A DNA stretch of 64,000 nt, taken from positions 682,001-746,000 of the forward strand of contig NZ_CP088294.1 of NCBI RefSeq assembly GCF_024666525.1, read 5' to 3'. The DNA is from Pseudomonas sp. J452 (GTDB taxonomy: Bacteria > Pseudomonadota > Gammaproteobacteria > Pseudomonadales > Pseudomonadaceae). The stretch's first letter is position 1; each line of letters begins with the position of its first letter. Under the pieces are notes generated by a model. The model did not search any database, had not been told where the DNA came from, and saw only the letters and a list, made by a program, of their open reading frames with translations. Position numbers and translations under genes: made by a program. Positions 63,952 through 64,000 of this stretch are shown here, in pieces.

Positions 63952-64000
63952 GGAAAAACTCCTTCACTACGGTCATGGGCAGCGCCAGGCGGCGTGCCGG

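Overview
The window reads as a chromosomal segment of a Pseudomonas-type gammaproteobacterium. The evidence is high GC, the block typA-thiI-glnA-(two DUF4124 genes)-ntrB-ntrC-hemE, a set of alginate-type polysaccharide genes, several families of Pseudomonas-style REP palindromes, and sigma-54, sigma-28, Anr and PhoB-type sites. I cannot name the species. All identifications come from reading protein motifs; no database search was run.

Region by region. 1-4.1 kb: an arylsulfatase fragment that appears frameshifted at its active-site cysteine, an SdsA-type alkylsulfatase with a divergent LysR regulator, and a ureohydrolase. 4.1-6.3 kb: a polyamine-type binding protein in an operon with the ureohydrolase, and a second divergent LysR regulator. 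6.3-8.7 kb: an RmlC-like epimerase with a GT2 glycosyltransferase, a 55-bp mobile-element remnant that supplies the GT2 stop codon, and a scar of gene fragments. 8.7-15.9 kb: a flavin reductase, an orphan flagellin with a near-consensus sigma-28 promoter, a pentapeptide-repeat/K+-channel fusion, an esterase-like hydrolase, an AraC/GyrI regulator, a truncated hemoglobin and a membrane protein beside a perfect Anr/FNR box. 15.9-25.0 kb: a phosphate-scavenging locus (TonB-dependent receptor, phytase, exbB, exbD, tonB, phoX), with a PhoB box correctly placed before a -10 element upstream of the receptor.

25.3-31.1 kb: a diguanylate cyclase-like protein with an AraC regulator, a YkgJ cysteine-cluster protein, a large 7TMR-DISM/GGDEF/EAL protein, and a 272-bp MITE with 24-bp perfect inverted ends. 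31.3-44.4 kb: the most notable region, ten co-directional alginate-type genes (alg8, alg44, algK, algE, algI, algJ, algF, algX, algL, algG-like) preceded by an AT-rich leader with a candidate sigma-54 promoter. The order differs from the well-known alg operon, and algD and algA are not in the cluster or anywhere else in the window. AlgK lacks a lipobox, and the AlgG-like protein has DLHD in place of DPHD. Together the genes encode a c-di-GMP-gated synthase, periplasmic transit and acetylation, a lyase and an outer-membrane exporter; precursor supply must come from elsewhere.

44.4-52.2 kb: an HAF-repeat secreted protein, a CptA/EptC-type phosphoethanolamine transferase, a second GT2 paralogous to the first, an NDP-hexose 2,3-dehydratase, and a chemoreceptor. 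52.4-64 kb: housekeeping genes typA, thiI, glnA, two DUF4124 proteins, ntrB, ntrC, hemE and cynS. The glnA promoter region carries a perfect sigma-54 element with repeated NtrC half-sites.
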